From assembly GCA_000969725.1 (NCBI GenBank), contig JXSR01S019299.1: a stretch of DNA of 64,000 bases; one strand, given 5' to 3'. Source of the DNA: Ophiothrix spiculata. Lineage: Eukaryota; Echinodermata; Ophiuroidea; Amphilepidida; Ophiotrichidae. The notes beneath the pieces are model-generated. The model was given only the letters and a program-made list of their open reading frames with translations, had not been told where the DNA came from and ran no database searches. Each line of letters begins with the position of its first letter. The stretch's first letter is position 1. Of this stretch, positions 50,376-62,450 are shown in pieces. Both the position numbers and the translations under genes were made by a program.

Positions 50376-51040
50376 CAGTAAATCTTTGGCATGATTGGAT
50401 CAAGGCCGTCATTTTTGATATTTTTTTCAAGATGCAGAACTGACATGTAACATCTGGACTTAATTGAAGTTGGTGATTTGCTAATTCTACTTCTACGTTG
50501 ATAATCAGCAGGATCCATATTTCTAAAACTCATAGCGACACCAATATCTTTGAGTATCATGCGAAAAAATCCATCCGATTTTATCATTATTATGTTCAAA
50601 ATCTGATATTTTGTATGCTGTCCGATATCCCTGTCCGATTTTTTTGGAAATCGGACAGCTCAGAACATAATAATGAACAAAATTGGACACTTTTGAAATT
50701 TTTGACTCCCATTGACCTATTGCAAGGTTTCGCCATTTTGGGGAGAGCCTCGACCTGGCTTGCGAGATGAATGGGAACCACTGAGCTATATGATGGGAAC
50801 TTACATAATATTACGATTAACAGTTCGATTCCCTCTTTCAAAAACCACTGACCTTGCATGAAGTGAATGTAACATCGTTATGTAACATACTAGTTTAATT
50901 GACTGTCAGATCTAGGCTCTCCCCGCAAATGGCGGACCGTGCAAGTAGTGCATAGGGCCAAATCCGAGACCTCTAATATGACCTTTCACATTTTTGGCTA
51001 TAACTCCAGAACCATATTTCAGACATAGGTAAAAGTATAC

Positions 51041-51090
51041 NNNNNNNNNNNNNNNNNNNNNNNNNNNNNNNNNNNNNNNNNNNNNNNNNN
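51041..51090. other. Assembly gap, 50 N
   Basis: The run of N is flanked on both sides by the same 16 bases, ATAGGTAAAAGTATAC (51025-51040 and 51091-51106). Confidence 0.98.
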
Positions 51091-51648
51091 ATAGGTAAAA
51101 GTATACTTTTTCTGCTTCCTTGTGATGAGAGGAACATGTTGGTGTGGTTTTGAACAAAATTTGACCAATTTTGAAATATCACTCTTTGTTTTGGTAGCCA
51201 ATTTGTTTTATCTTGGATGGTGCGGATTTTGCATCATTCAGTTCTGGAATCTATGGGTCTCTAAAGACTAAGAATCAGTTAAGAACAATTGTACAGACTC
51301 CATTTTGCATTTTTTCTTTTTTCCCACAGACTATAACTGATGCCTGTTTAGTGGAAAACTAAATTGTTAAAAATAGGACTATGCTCCTTCTATGAATTTA
51401 TTTTTACATGTAAAAGTAATGATAGTAATGCTAAACAATCCGTCCAATGTGCTTGTGTGCTTGCAGTGAAATTCCATCCATTGAATTGTTGCAGGGTTAC
51501 ATTTTGAAGTCATCATGATTATATTTTATATTTTTATACATATCAGATAATTTATGTAAAACTTCATGTGCATAATTTCACTTTTAGTATAAACATTATT
51601 TATATGTTTTGTAAATATGTAAGGGGCACTTTGTTTATCATACTGTCG

Positions 51649-51998
51649 TTAAAGGTGTAGGTTCCGATCACATTGTCATCCCCAGGGCTCAACCGGAAGT
51701 ATTTCATTTTTTGATGTCAAATGGAAGCTCATATTTTTCTGATTGAAATAAAGCCAAAATTTCACTTCCAAATTCCAAATAGTTTTTGAGATATAGCAAA
51801 AAGTGTAAAGGTATTTGGTATACCTATTTTCCATTTCTTATGTATTTTCTTAACAGCCTCATACCCAGGGTTGTATACTTTGTTTTTCCTCTAAAGAGTA
51901 AACAAAAAGAAAACTGAGGGTGAAACTACCCCAAAGGGATTACAGAGGTCAAGGTCAATCAGTTATACACATGTTAAAGTAGGAACCTACACCTTTAA
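51649..51998. mobile_element. TTAA-flanked MITE
   Basis: TTAAAGGTGTAGGTTCC left and GGAACCTACACCTTTAA right. Similar in plan to 5467-5938. Confidence 0.8.
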
Positions 51999-52633
51999 AA
52001 TGATGCCCATGGTGCATATCTTGGTCAAAATATCTACATCATTTGAAGCTTTAAAATGTTGTACTTTAAAATTGTAAAAAAGAGCAAAAACAGCTATACA
52101 TGTATGTGACTCAGCGGCGTAGCCAGTCTTTTTGGTCAGGAGTGGCAAACAAACACATTTCGTCCCGATGGCAAACACATTTGTCCAAAATTTTCCGATA
52201 CATGTGATACGATACGCCTTCAAAACAACAATTTAAATTCAGTCAGAATCAAAATCTGTGTAATTCAATGTTTAAAAACTGACAAGCCCCCCCCCCCAAA
52301 AAAAGAGAGAATTTCGGACATTCTCAGCAGTTTTTGGACACATTTACCGAAGAAATCCTGTCATTCAGAAACGAAAAGCCCTGAAAATCACTATCTTTGG
52401 ATACGTAGGGGTACTTTGGGGTCCAAAAAGGTCAAATTTAACAGGATTTATTGGTCTTTTCCAAGCCCATAGCCAGGCCTGGGTTGTGCTATGGCATATG
52501 CATATTCTGAGATCTGGATCGTTGAGATTTTGATTGATCTAGATCTGTGCTCCATATAGGCAGCCCTGTAGAAACTTGATTATTGTATTGATACCTATAT
52601 ATTTAAGAATCACCCATTTTTAAAACCAAGACG

Positions 52634-53048
52634 CAAAATGAGCGAAAAGTCGCGATTGAAGATTTTAAATAAATGGCTGCTCAAGTTAAAAAATATGGTG
52701 AAAAGATCAAATTTCGTTTTTTGACATAAAAGGCATTAATGCATATGTGTCAAACTATACCTCGCGTTTTGAAGGTCAATTATGTTGGGAAGTGCAATTA
52801 TTCACGGGTAATTGATCGCGTTTTGCTATCATACACTATAGTAATCAGTAACTTTAAAATCGATTTAATTTGCGACAATTTTTTACTGCTAGATTTTGAG
52901 TGAAATGCCTTGTATTTCGTTCTGTAAATGAAGATTGTAGAAAGAAAGTATGACACATTATATATCATTCGAAAGCTGAGATTATAGATAATTAAAATAT
53001 GACATAAACACAATTTTGAAAATCGCGACTTTCCGCTCATTTTGCCAG
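52634..53048. mobile_element. Repeat pair A, copy 1
   Basis: Ends gcaaaatgagcgaaaagtc and gactttccgctcattttgcc. The body (atcatacactatagtaatca, attatatatcattcgaaagc) recurs at 61011-61388. Confidence 0.75.
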
Positions 53049-53088
53049 AGCACCACACATATAATGATGTTAACAGATTGTGGTGTTT

Positions 53089-53418
53089 ATTGTACCTTCC
53101 TATTCAAGGAACCAACCTTAGTCCCTCCATAGGGAAGCGAGTCATCTTGAATTTCAAAATGGCTGCCATGAAATATGATTTCATTTATAACTTGTCAATT
53201 GAACATGTGAGCCATAATCTTAGTGGCTGTATCCTGTGAAGTGGTTCAGGAATAGAACCAGTAATACATCATCTTATTTAATTTAGATCAATAGAAATCT
53301 GATGATAATTATCAATGTTAAACATCCCCCAACTTCAATAAAACAATGATCGCAATGACCCATCATTGTTATTAATTTGAAATGATATATTTACATAAGG
53401 TTTGTGGTAAGCAATTAG
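53089..53418. repeat. Repeat pair B, copy 1
   Basis: ccttcctattcaaggaacca, tagtccctccatagggaagc and gaagtggttcaggaatagaa match the reverse complement of 58077-58444. It begins 40 bases after pair A copy 1. Confidence 0.75.
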
Positions 53419-54839
53419 CATGTTTTTCTCCACAATCAAAGGATGGCCTTAATATTTCTTAAAATGTAACCATTTCCTCATGGAACAATCACTGTATGGC
53501 TTAGATATTTTTAGAATTTGAATATCAAAGCAAATGCAAATGTATTTCAAAATTTATCAATCAACTAAATAGTTCTTACATTTTCTGGGTGATACACATT
53601 TGTTAGCGCAGGACCGGTACTGCGTACAGTGGGATGTCTAATTACATGTAGTAGTTTGTCACAATGGGATAATACACCCCAGTGTAGCTCGTATGATTCC
53701 AATGAAGAAGATGCATGAAAAATAGTTTCTACTCAAATTAAAATTGGTAAATCAAAATTTAGATGTGCAGTGCTCCAATGTCCAGACACAGCATATCAAG
53801 GACTTAGTTGTGCAACTTTGATGGGCAAGGTTTCTATGAATGGAGCTATTCTTGGGAGGTTTTTCTCTTCCCATTCTGATGTTCAGTTGCACATATTTTT
53901 GTATTTTGAGATTTGATGGTATTCTGTCAGGAATTTGATTTTAAGAAATGTTATAAGTACATGCTTGAAGTTCAATATTGTGGCTGGCTTACATAGTTAT
54001 AATGCCATATGCTTGCAAAGTGTCGAGACGACAAGCACTCTTAAGTGGTAGCTAAGGCTTATGTCACGTTGTTCTTCCCTGATCTTAACCACAGTGGTAC
54101 CAGATACGTTTCAGCTTAACTACTCAGTGTCTCTTATTCTCCCGGGCTCATTCTACAGTTGTCGTCATTTGTTTGTCTGTTTTCCGAGTTGGTCCACAGG
54201 GGACACTTGGGTGTTCATGACAAAGTCATAGAAAGCCAGGCCTATGCAAAAAGAACAAACCTAGATAGTCCATAAAAGACTAAAAAGACTAATAAAATCA
54301 CTGTGCTGGACATGGGCCACTACCAATCCAACTTATAGCAACAAAGTTTACTTTTATTCATTACTTCTATACAGTACTGCAAAGGTGTTGCCTAGTTATG
54401 CCTTCAAAATGTTGAGAGGACAAAATGAGTAGTAGCTGTGCCGATCTTCCCACCTTGGCCTGCCACAGTTGGACTCAAAACTGTTTCAGTGCTTCCACAA
54501 AGTTTGACTTGGGTTTCATTCCTATTTTAGTGCAGAGAACAACATATGTAGTTGCTATGCCCACTTTGACAACTAAGGGGTAACAACAAGCAACGGAGAC
54601 CTACAGATTGCAGTTTTGAATTGTCCACTAGTCATCATTAGTAATGACATTCTATGGTGGCTAGACGTCAGTTAACGTTGACCAATTCACTAGCAACCAC
54701 AGACTGTAATTACTATCAGTTGCAATTTTGTGATGACATAAAATTAGTGGTGATGTCAATTGGATATCGTTGGCCACTGCAACCCACAGGTTTTTTTACA
54801 TTTCCATGCTATTTGTAGCGGCTCTAAGTCATTTAGAAG
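53419..54839. other. Intergenic stretch, nothing recognised
   Basis: No coding run longer than chance, no clear inverted ends. Confidence 0.5.
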
Positions 54840-54960
54840 TCGTCACCTTTCGTCGACAACAAGTCGTCACAGTGTGAGCATGCCTTTTCGTCCATAATTT
54901 TGTGATTTTCAAGTTTGTTGTTACATTCCGTCGACGACAAGTCGTCACAGTGTGAGCCTG
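54840..54960. repeat. Direct repeat of a 30-bp block
   Basis: cgtcgacaacaagtcgtcac and cgtcgacgacaagtcgtcac, each followed by agtgtgagc, are 78 bases apart (near 54853 and 54931). Confidence 0.8.
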
Positions 54961-56111
54961 GTTTTACTCTCCAAGGCCTTACAGTGGTGCATAATCTCTT
55001 TGAGTAAAACACAAGGTGGGATATGTGAAATTGTTTGTATGGTTGTACCTATTTTTTCAGATGATATCACATCCTGTTGAGATAATTTAAACCAATAGGA
55101 AAAGCAAAATATAAACTTACCAAGAGCTTTCGCCATGTCTTGTTCACTCAATGGTTCGGTTGATGGTAGAGATGATGACTTGTCAGAAATCAGCCGGTCA
55201 CAAGGGTGGGACTTCTGACAAAGAAGAGTATTGTGTGCTTTTGACAGTTTGTGTCACCCCTGGTCCCGGTTTACATCCTGTTTAGAACTTGTAGATTGGT
55301 TCACATGAGAACCTATATAGTCGTGCCTGCAGAATGCTGAGGAGACCAGATGGGTTGAAAGTCTACTGTTTCTCCATGGCCTTAGCCTTAGTTGCACACA
55401 GTTGTGCCTAAACCACTGGGTTAGACCAAAAAGGGGTCACTCAACTTTGATTTTGATAGGCGTGTATGTGTGCATGATTTCTAAAATGGAAGTGTGGAGA
55501 CCAAATGACAGGAGGAAAGAGGGAGCTAGGAGCAGGCAAAACTTTCTTCTTGTATTAGGCAAAATACCCTTCCAGTAACAACTAAAAACATTTTCTTTCC
55601 TCCTTCCCTTGTTTTCTTCCCTTCCCAAAAGGCACAGCTTGTAGATGCATGGTGCCCAAGGCAAGATGTTAAAGTGGTGTGAGTAATCAAGGGAGTAGGT
55701 CCAGTGAGATGGAAGTTCTAAATTTTATCACTTTTGATCAAACTTTCCATTTATTAAAAAAGTTGTCAAATTTTTTTTCAATGTCATATCAGCCACCCCT
55801 CTCTTAAGCCAGCACATGCTCCTATTTGCCCCCTGGCTACATTTCTGCTCTCAACTCTCTTCTTACATTCTCCTTTTTCCCACCATTTTTTCCTTCCCTC
55901 GTTCTCCCCCTTTTCTTTCCCTTGGTCACAATCCAGGATGTGATTGCATGTTTATACAGAGATATGCAGTGTTCTTCACCACAGTGTATCTTCATGCAGT
56001 TGCATAATTATAACTGGCTGAGAATGGGTGATGGGTTAACTCGTAATGATTATAAAGATTTTTCACACAGGCACCTGCAAATGTCTAACAGCAGAATTTT
56101 TTTCCATCAAA
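54961..56111. other. Intergenic stretch, nothing recognised
   Basis: Contains a pyrimidine-rich part near 55850-55925 and otherwise featureless sequence. Confidence 0.5.
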
Positions 56112-56330
56112 GTGGGTTAGCATAGCAGTTTTTCCCTGCATGCTTTGCATTCTCAGAGTCCTGAGTGTCAGCATTTGATCCCTGGTCCTGTTGCTGTTGT
56201 TGTGTGTTTTGTATTTAGCCCTACTCACTTCTATGGGTTTTTCTTTAGGTACACTGGTCATCAGATTTCCATCATCCTGCGACTAAAATTGATTAAAGAG
56301 AGATTTTAGACCACAATGGAAATAAATTTC
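56112..56330 (+). mobile_element. SINE relative of 16515
   Basis: ggttagcatagcagtttttc and tttgatccctggtcctg in the A- and B-box places; diverged. Confidence 0.6.
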
Positions 56331-56689
56331 ATTGTCCAAATGCTTTCTTGTGTTACCCGTGGTCATTGTTGGCGCAACGAGTTTCTGAAAATGTGTGAGA
56401 AAGATATTTTTCTAGCTTTATTGAGCCAATTTTCAGCCACAGCTCAAGATTTTGGTGCAAGAACCTCTTAAACTTTGTCAAACTTGTTCGAATTGGTGCT
56501 GCCCGTGGTGGTCAGCCTGAAGAATTCTTTCGATCATAATCCCACATTCATCTCTGTGGGACAACTGCTCATGGTAACATTTGCGAAGACGACAGATTCC
56601 ACTTTGTTGTGTCAAAAAAGTTCTCAGAATTGGTTACGAGCCCATTACTATCAAAAGAGTCTGACAGAAGGTACACCAATATGTATCAG

Positions 56690-56880
56690 ACAACATCAAG
56701 GCCCTCGCCTTGCACCAATGAGGTCTTGGGTTTTATTTCCACGCTTGGCGCTGTTTGTGCATTTGGTTTTGAGTCCATGCTCGCTTCTGCAAGTTTTTCT
56801 GTGGGTACTCTGATCTTCCGCTTGCATTCAAAAACTGAATTTAAAAACATATTGCAGCCCTGTTGAAGATCAGCTTCCTT
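56690..56880 (+). mobile_element. SINE relative of 16515
   Basis: cttgcaccaatgaggtcttg, gcgctgtttgtgcatttggt and ctgcaagtttttctgtgggt align with 16550-16680. The 5' part is missing. Confidence 0.6.
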
Positions 56881-57678
56881 GGTACCAAGCACTGAGTTGG
56901 GTTTCCTTGGCAAAAGCCTAAACAAGATAATTTAAAAAAAAGACCCTAAAAATCTGAATCTATATAGGTCTGTTAAACAATCATCAATGCACATTTAGAT
57001 TTTAATTTGTGATTTTAATTGCGAGGAAACCTTTTCTTTGCCTTCTAATTCATTGATATCGTAGAGTGTGCATGACATGTATAGTGACAAATGTGCTAGC
57101 ATGAGACACCCTTGTTGTGCAGTGCTGGTTCAGTATTGAGTCTAGAAACACAAGTGATAAAGTAAGTGTATATTCAGAAAACCACTTGAGAGCTATGGTT
57201 TGAACGATGGATTGGGTGCATTTGCATAAAATTAATAATGTTTTGTTCATAAGGAAAGGTATTCACAGCTAATAACTTCTCCTTATGTAATAACCATAGC
57301 CATTAACTATCAAGCTGCCTGCTAGGCAGATGGGCAAGCCTATGTCTAGTGAAAAGTCAGAAATATAGTGACCATCCTATTGACCACATAGTCACAGTGC
57401 AGAGTGATTAAGTACACAAAGAGGAATTTAGCTGTGTATGTGAGAATGATATTTGCTGACAAATGTAACTGTTTACTGGTTCAATTAAGCCATGTTTGTA
57501 TCCCATTTGCGGATCCATGAATTATGGATTTTGATCATGGTTCAACAACTACCAGTTGAATTTGGAACAATCAATTTTGATGGCATGATAACAAACCTTG
57601 TCAATGAATTTCAGATTCGGATTTTAGAAACGTTTTGTGGCACCACAGTTGATTAATGGAGACAAACCAATAGCTACC

Positions 57679-58072
57679 AATACGCCGGGACAGTTGTGAC
57701 TTCATAATTTATGCACATCACCCAACACGTGCGTTTTGGACCCAAACAAATGATCGTGTCCACTAATCATACGTATTAACACAATAGGCACATGTAAACA
57801 TACAATTCAGACTGATTTTTCTCTGTTGGAAGACAAAAATAACGACAGGGGTCCCGTCCTGGCTTGTTATCACAACCTTCAGCATAATAGGCCGGCATGT
57901 TTTCCCTTATTTTTGTTTTAGACGAAAGTTATGGTATAAAATCGGAGTCAGACTTTTTTTCCCATAGACTTAACGTGTGGCAAAAATGGCCACACCGTTT
58001 GTTTGGGTCCAAAACGCACGTGTTGGGTGATGTGCATAAATTATGACGTCACAACTGTCCCGGCGTATAGAC
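57679..58072. mobile_element. MITE with about 65-bp inverted ends
   Basis: TACGCCGGGACAGTTGTGAC ... CCCAACACGTGCGTTTTGGA left; the reverse complement ends at 58070. A second, oppositely oriented member is at 60502-60928. Confidence 0.85.
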
Positions 58073-58076
58073 CTTG

Positions 58077-58444
58077 TTAATGCTTACCACAAACTCTTTT
58101 GTACAACAAATCATTTCATTGATGGTCCTAATATTACAATCATTATTGGGTTGAAAGGAGAGTCAGTGGATGCATCAATACCAATAAATAAGTGTTTATT
58201 AAATGAGTGGTGGATGTTTCATTCTGTATTTTATCATCAGATTTCCATTGTTCTAAATCAAATAAGAAAATGTATTACTGGTTCTATTTCTGAACCACTT
58301 CACAGTACAGCCAATAAGATTATTTCTCATGTTCAAATGACAAATTATAAATGAACTCATATTTCATGGCGGCCATTTTGATATTCAAGATGACTCACTT
58401 CCCTATGGAGGGACTAAGGTTGGTTCCTTGAATAGGAAGGTGTA
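58077..58444 (-). repeat. Repeat pair B, copy 2 (inverted)
   Basis: Matches 53089-53418 in reverse (cttaccacaaac, tattactggttctatttctg, aaccttagtccctcc on the other strand). It begins directly after the MITE at 57679-58072. Confidence 0.75.
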
Positions 58445-58820
58445 TATATTAAAAAACACCACAATCGGCTTCCAAGGTTGGAAGTATTTTATTATATTGT
58501 GATTTACATCTATTGCTGAAAGGTTATGAATAAAGTCATTCTGGCATTTCAAAGTAACTGCAAATGATTCTACGTGTACCGGCTGGCTATTTTGAATTAA
58601 TGATATGATAGGGGTGCACTTATTATGATTACAAAAAAATGGGCACCCGGGCTTGCGACCTATCAAAATAGCTATTGATTTTTTTATGAGTGAGGGGTTC
58701 TGTCACACATCACGAAACGTACGTTAAATACTGGTTTGGTCATTGAAATACATGTAATCGATTACCAAAGCAGTGCAAGTTATTCGCACGGTACGGTGAT
58801 GTGTGACATGGTCTTTAGGA

Positions 58821-59000
58821 TCAAAACATAGTTCTTGTGACCTATCGAACAACAAGTCTTTGTTATTACATTAATTCTTATGCATCTTCTAATCAATTGT
58901 AACAGATGCTTGGTGTTGAATTTGACATCAAAGAAAATTTTGTAGTGCCTCAGTTTTTAATAGAAAGTACATTTATAGTTCAAAAGAACTACGTTTTGAC
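58821..59000. mobile_element. Second copy of the 4747-5020 MITE
   Basis: tcaaaacatagttcttgtga, acaacaagtctttgttatta, aaaagaactacgttttgac. Confidence 0.75.
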
Positions 59001-59302
59001 CCTTACAGAACGTAATATAGGAAACTCAATTCTATAATATCAATTTCTTCTTACAAATACCTGGGGGCTCAACCACAACCTATAATTCTTCCTTTCCCCC
59101 CTTAATCCCCATGACAGTACGACACAACTCCCACAATCAACTAATTGCAGGCCAGATGTGTCCTCTGTTGTGCAGATTATTTAACTCTCTGTGTGTTGGA
59201 TGATTCAGCTGATGAATAATCTTTGATATCAACATTCTGTGGTGTTAAAAATTATTAAAAAGATACCATGTGTCAAAAACACCCCAGATTGTTTTCATTT
59301 CC

Positions 59303-60184
59303 GTAAGGCCAAAAAAAAAAAATATGTCTGCATGTCCTCATTTGAATTTGAAACTTCGGGTCGGTCGGTCAATTTTTTTTTTAAATTTTTTTATTTTATA
59401 TCTTATTTTCCCAGGTAAAATTGCTATTTTCTCAAAAAAACCAAATGAAAATCAAAGAGCATTTTTCACTTTACATTAGTTTCTGGGTTCCGTTTTATGT
59501 TTAGATGCAATAGAAGTACTCGTTCATCCATTAAAATGGTGTAAAGAACACAGCTACTAATTCCAGACTCTTTTCAAACCCATTAGACCTTTCCAAAAAG
59601 GACACAGTTAATTACAGCCTAATCCCCAAACCATTGATTTTTTTAACAACTCTTTTATAATGGGATAGACTCACCAGGTATACACTGTATGCAGCGCCCC
59701 ATGAAGGAGCATTCGCACAGGGGACCCACGGCTTTACGTGACTGTCCGACCACGGAGCAAGTAGAGTAAAGTTTCTTGCCCAAGGAAACAAGGAGACGAA
59801 AACCGCCCGGCCCGGGGCTCGAACCCACAATCTCTGTATTACGAGACCCGTGCTCTAACCGCTCGGCCACGCTCCCCTCTACCGGGTATTTTTAGGAGAT
59901 ATCGGGTGTTTTGGCGTGAATTCTATAAGGGATACCTGAGCGTCATGACCGAAAACTACGCTAAATTTATGGCCTTCCGATTTTCTCTATGTTTATAAGT
60001 TAGGTAGATCGGTAGACCTGGTATTAAAATATGAATATTAATTTGTGACGTCATACCTGGGACTTGCATTCGTCATCGGAATTTCGCGATTTTTGTGCAC
60101 AATTTTGAAAAAAAAAAGTTATACGGTCCAGCGTGAGAATCGGTTGGTCGGATGAGGACAAGCAAACATTTTTTTTTTGGCCTA
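59303..60184. mobile_element. MITE with GGTCGGTCGG, split by a SINE
   Basis: tatgtctgcatgtcctcatt left and gatgaggacaagcaaacatt right, with ggtcggtcggtcaattt inside. The SINE at 59665-59878 sits within it. Part of the same design family as 18470-18725. Confidence 0.65.
59665..59878 (-). mobile_element. tRNA-derived SINE
   Basis: The - strand starts gggagcgtggccgagcggtt (A-box inside) and has gtgggttcgagccccggg (B-box, 59811-59828). Body shared with 2030-2238. Confidence 0.85.
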
Positions 60185-60212
60185 AGTTTCATTGGTGCAT
60201 TTCAATACACCC

Positions 60213-60481
60213 TTAACCCTAACACTTTTAAGCACCCCTTCGTTTAAAAACTATCTCCTCGGAAATTTTAAAGTCAAAAATCACGGGTTTTCACCTGGAT
60301 TCGAACCCGGGACCTCTCGCTTCCCAGTCCGATTATCACTATGTCAAGCCACTGAGCAGGCGCTGCCATGGCAGCGATTCCATGATCAAAGCTGACTCCG
60401 GTCTATGACGTTTTTGGACTTACGCGATTTTCCTGATTTTGTGGAATGGGATTTTGTGAGGTTCGGTGGCGTTAGGGTTAA
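60213..60481. mobile_element. TTAA-flanked element with tRNA-like core, copy 4
   Basis: TTAACCCTAAC left and GTTAGGGTTAA right. The core has gattcgaacccggg (60298-60311) and the tRNA-like aagccactgagcagg on the reverse strand. Confidence 0.83.
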
Positions 60482-60501
60482 AGTCACTGTACACTATCAA
60501 C

Positions 60502-60928
60502 ATTTTGCAATAACCTCATACGGCAGGGAAGTAGTGACGTCATAATTTATGATCACACAATATGTGCGTTTTGGTTCTAAACAAACGGGGTGGACAGTTT
60601 TACCACACGTTAAGTTTTTGGGAAAAAAGTCATGACTCCTGTTTGATACCATAACATTCGCCTGAAACAAAAATAAAGGAAAACATGCCGACCTGCTATG
60701 TTGATCGAAGGTTATGATCACAAGCCAGGACGAGACCCTGCCGCTATTTTCGTTTTCCAACCGACAAAAATCAGTCTGATTTGTATGTTTACGTACGCCT
60801 ATTCATTTAATACGTATGATCAGTGGAACCACTCAGGACATAATCATTTGTTTGGAACCAGATTGCACGTGTTGGGCTAATTATCATAAATGTGACGTCA
60901 CTACTTCCCCGGCGTATACGTTGCAAAA
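60502..60928. mobile_element. MITE, second member of the 57679 family
   Basis: ttttgcaataacctcatacg and cgtatacgttgcaaaa form the ends. gtagtgacgtcataatttat and aatgtgacgtcactacttcc are the inner repeats. Confidence 0.82.
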
Positions 60929-61010
60929 GTGACACATAATTTATGCAAATCCTTATTGTGAAGGACGCTTTGTGCCAAATGGTTCTAAGCAAATATGTGG
61001 GTTGCTCTAG

Positions 61011-61388
61011 CAAAATGAGCGGAAAGTCACGAATGAAGATTTTGAATAAATGGCTTCTGAAGTAAGTTCAAATAAAAATATGGTGAAAAGGTTGAATTTT
61101 GTTTTTGACGTAAGACGCATCCATGCATAAATGTTTAACTGTATCTCAAGTTTCAATGGTCTATTATGCCTATCATACACTATAGTAATCAGTAATTTCA
61201 AAATCGATTTGCAAGTAATTTTTATGGCTAGAATTTCAGTGGACTGCCTTGTGTTTTGATCTCTAAATGGGGAATGGAGAAAGAGTGACATATTATATAT
61301 CATTCAAAAGCTGAGGTTATGGAGACTTAAAATATGCCATTACACAATTTTGAAATTCGTGAAATGAGGTGTGCTCATTTTGCCAGAG
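61011..61388. mobile_element. Repeat pair A, copy 2
   Basis: gcaaaatgagcggaaagtca left, gctcattttgccagagcaca right. Body as 52634-53048. Confidence 0.75.
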
Positions 61389-61443
61389 CACACCTCGTGT
61401 GGTTGGTATTTGTTCTACACGTTAAGTCTATGGGGAATAAGTA

Positions 61444-61548
61444 CAGTAGAAACTCATTATAACGAAATCTGATATAAGAAAAGCGCTGTTTTAATATAAA
61501 GTAGTAATTTTCGTCTATCCCCAGCAACTTCGTTATGAGTTTCTACTG
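61444..61548. mobile_element. 105-bp pogo-like MITE
   Basis: TA borders (61442-61443 and 61549-61550). CAGTAGAAACTCATTATAAC left, GTTATGAGTTTCTACTG right. No coding capacity. Confidence 0.85.
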
Positions 61549-61601
61549 TATTATAGTACTTTTAGTCCCCTTGAATATAAATGAAGCAAAAGATAGCATA
61601 A

Positions 61602-62450
61602 AGGGCTAGATAGACTTTGTCATTTTTGTAGTAATTTTCATTCAGAATCTTATCATTGGTGTAAATTGTCTACAATGGTTAATTGTTCATTCTGAATGAA
61701 CAATTTCATTCTAAATTTTCATGTTATGCAGAATGTATCAAATGGAGACCTATTTCCCGGTGCTTACTGATGGGTAGTATGGTGTTTGATATTGATTTCT
61801 AAGAGCTAGATCTATTCATGGAAACAGTGGCGTAGCCAGGTTTTCGAAAGTGGAGGGGCCACAATATGAAGACGAACCGACAGAATTGGATTGACCATGT
61901 GAGCAGAGCAAACTAAGTGATCGGAACGAATAACGGATGGGGTCCAGGGGCCCGCCTTAGGGCCCTTGGTGGGGGGTCCAGGGGACCCCCGGAAGCTCCG
62001 GGTTTCTAGCTATTTGACACACTGCAGGAAGGCTAATTGCAACATTTTTGGATTTATGTAGTTATAATGGTGCCAAAATGCTGTGAAAATCATCTATATG
62101 AGGTAATTTTTGCAGGAGCCGACATTGGCAGGTAGGCCGCTCGGACCGATGTGGTATCGCCGGTCGGCTCAAGTTTACCGACGGGTGCTTTTTTAACCGA
62201 CGGACGGTCAGTAATGGGAGGGGGGGGGGGGCCACGGCCCCCCCTGTAGCTACGCCACTGTATGGAAAGCTAATCAACTAATCTCTTCTTGAAATGACAT
62301 TCTGTATTACACAATGGTGAAATTGTACATGGAATGGAAAATGTTCATTCAGCATGACAATTTACACATTCTTAAAAATTAATCACCATGGGAAAAATTC
62401 TGAATGAAAATGACTACAAACTACAAAATGACCAACTGTATCTAGCCATT
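61602..62450. mobile_element. Foldback element split by a hAT insertion
   Basis: agggctagatagactttgtc left, accaactgtatctagcc right, with ttttcattcagaat / attctgaatgaaaa further in. Interrupted at 61825-62260. Relative at 44919-45470. Confidence 0.7.
61825..62260. mobile_element. hAT-type element, CAGTGGCGTAGCCAGG ends
   Basis: CAGTGGCGTAGCCAGG left, GTAGCTACGCCACTG right. Borders CATGGAAA and TATGGAAA (7 of 8). GC-rich inside with a 12-base G run. Confidence 0.82.

Noticed and set aside
50912-51201. Open frames spanning the run of N
   Set aside because: Their length depends on unknown bases.
51747-51752. AATAAA as the poly(A) signal of the channel gene
   Set aside because: Lies within a TTAA-flanked MITE 1.7 kb past the stop; no supporting context.
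59800-59878. Possible true tRNA gene on the - strand
   Set aside because: A and B boxes are good, but there is no clean cloverleaf end and the body continues into a repeat shared with 2030-2238.
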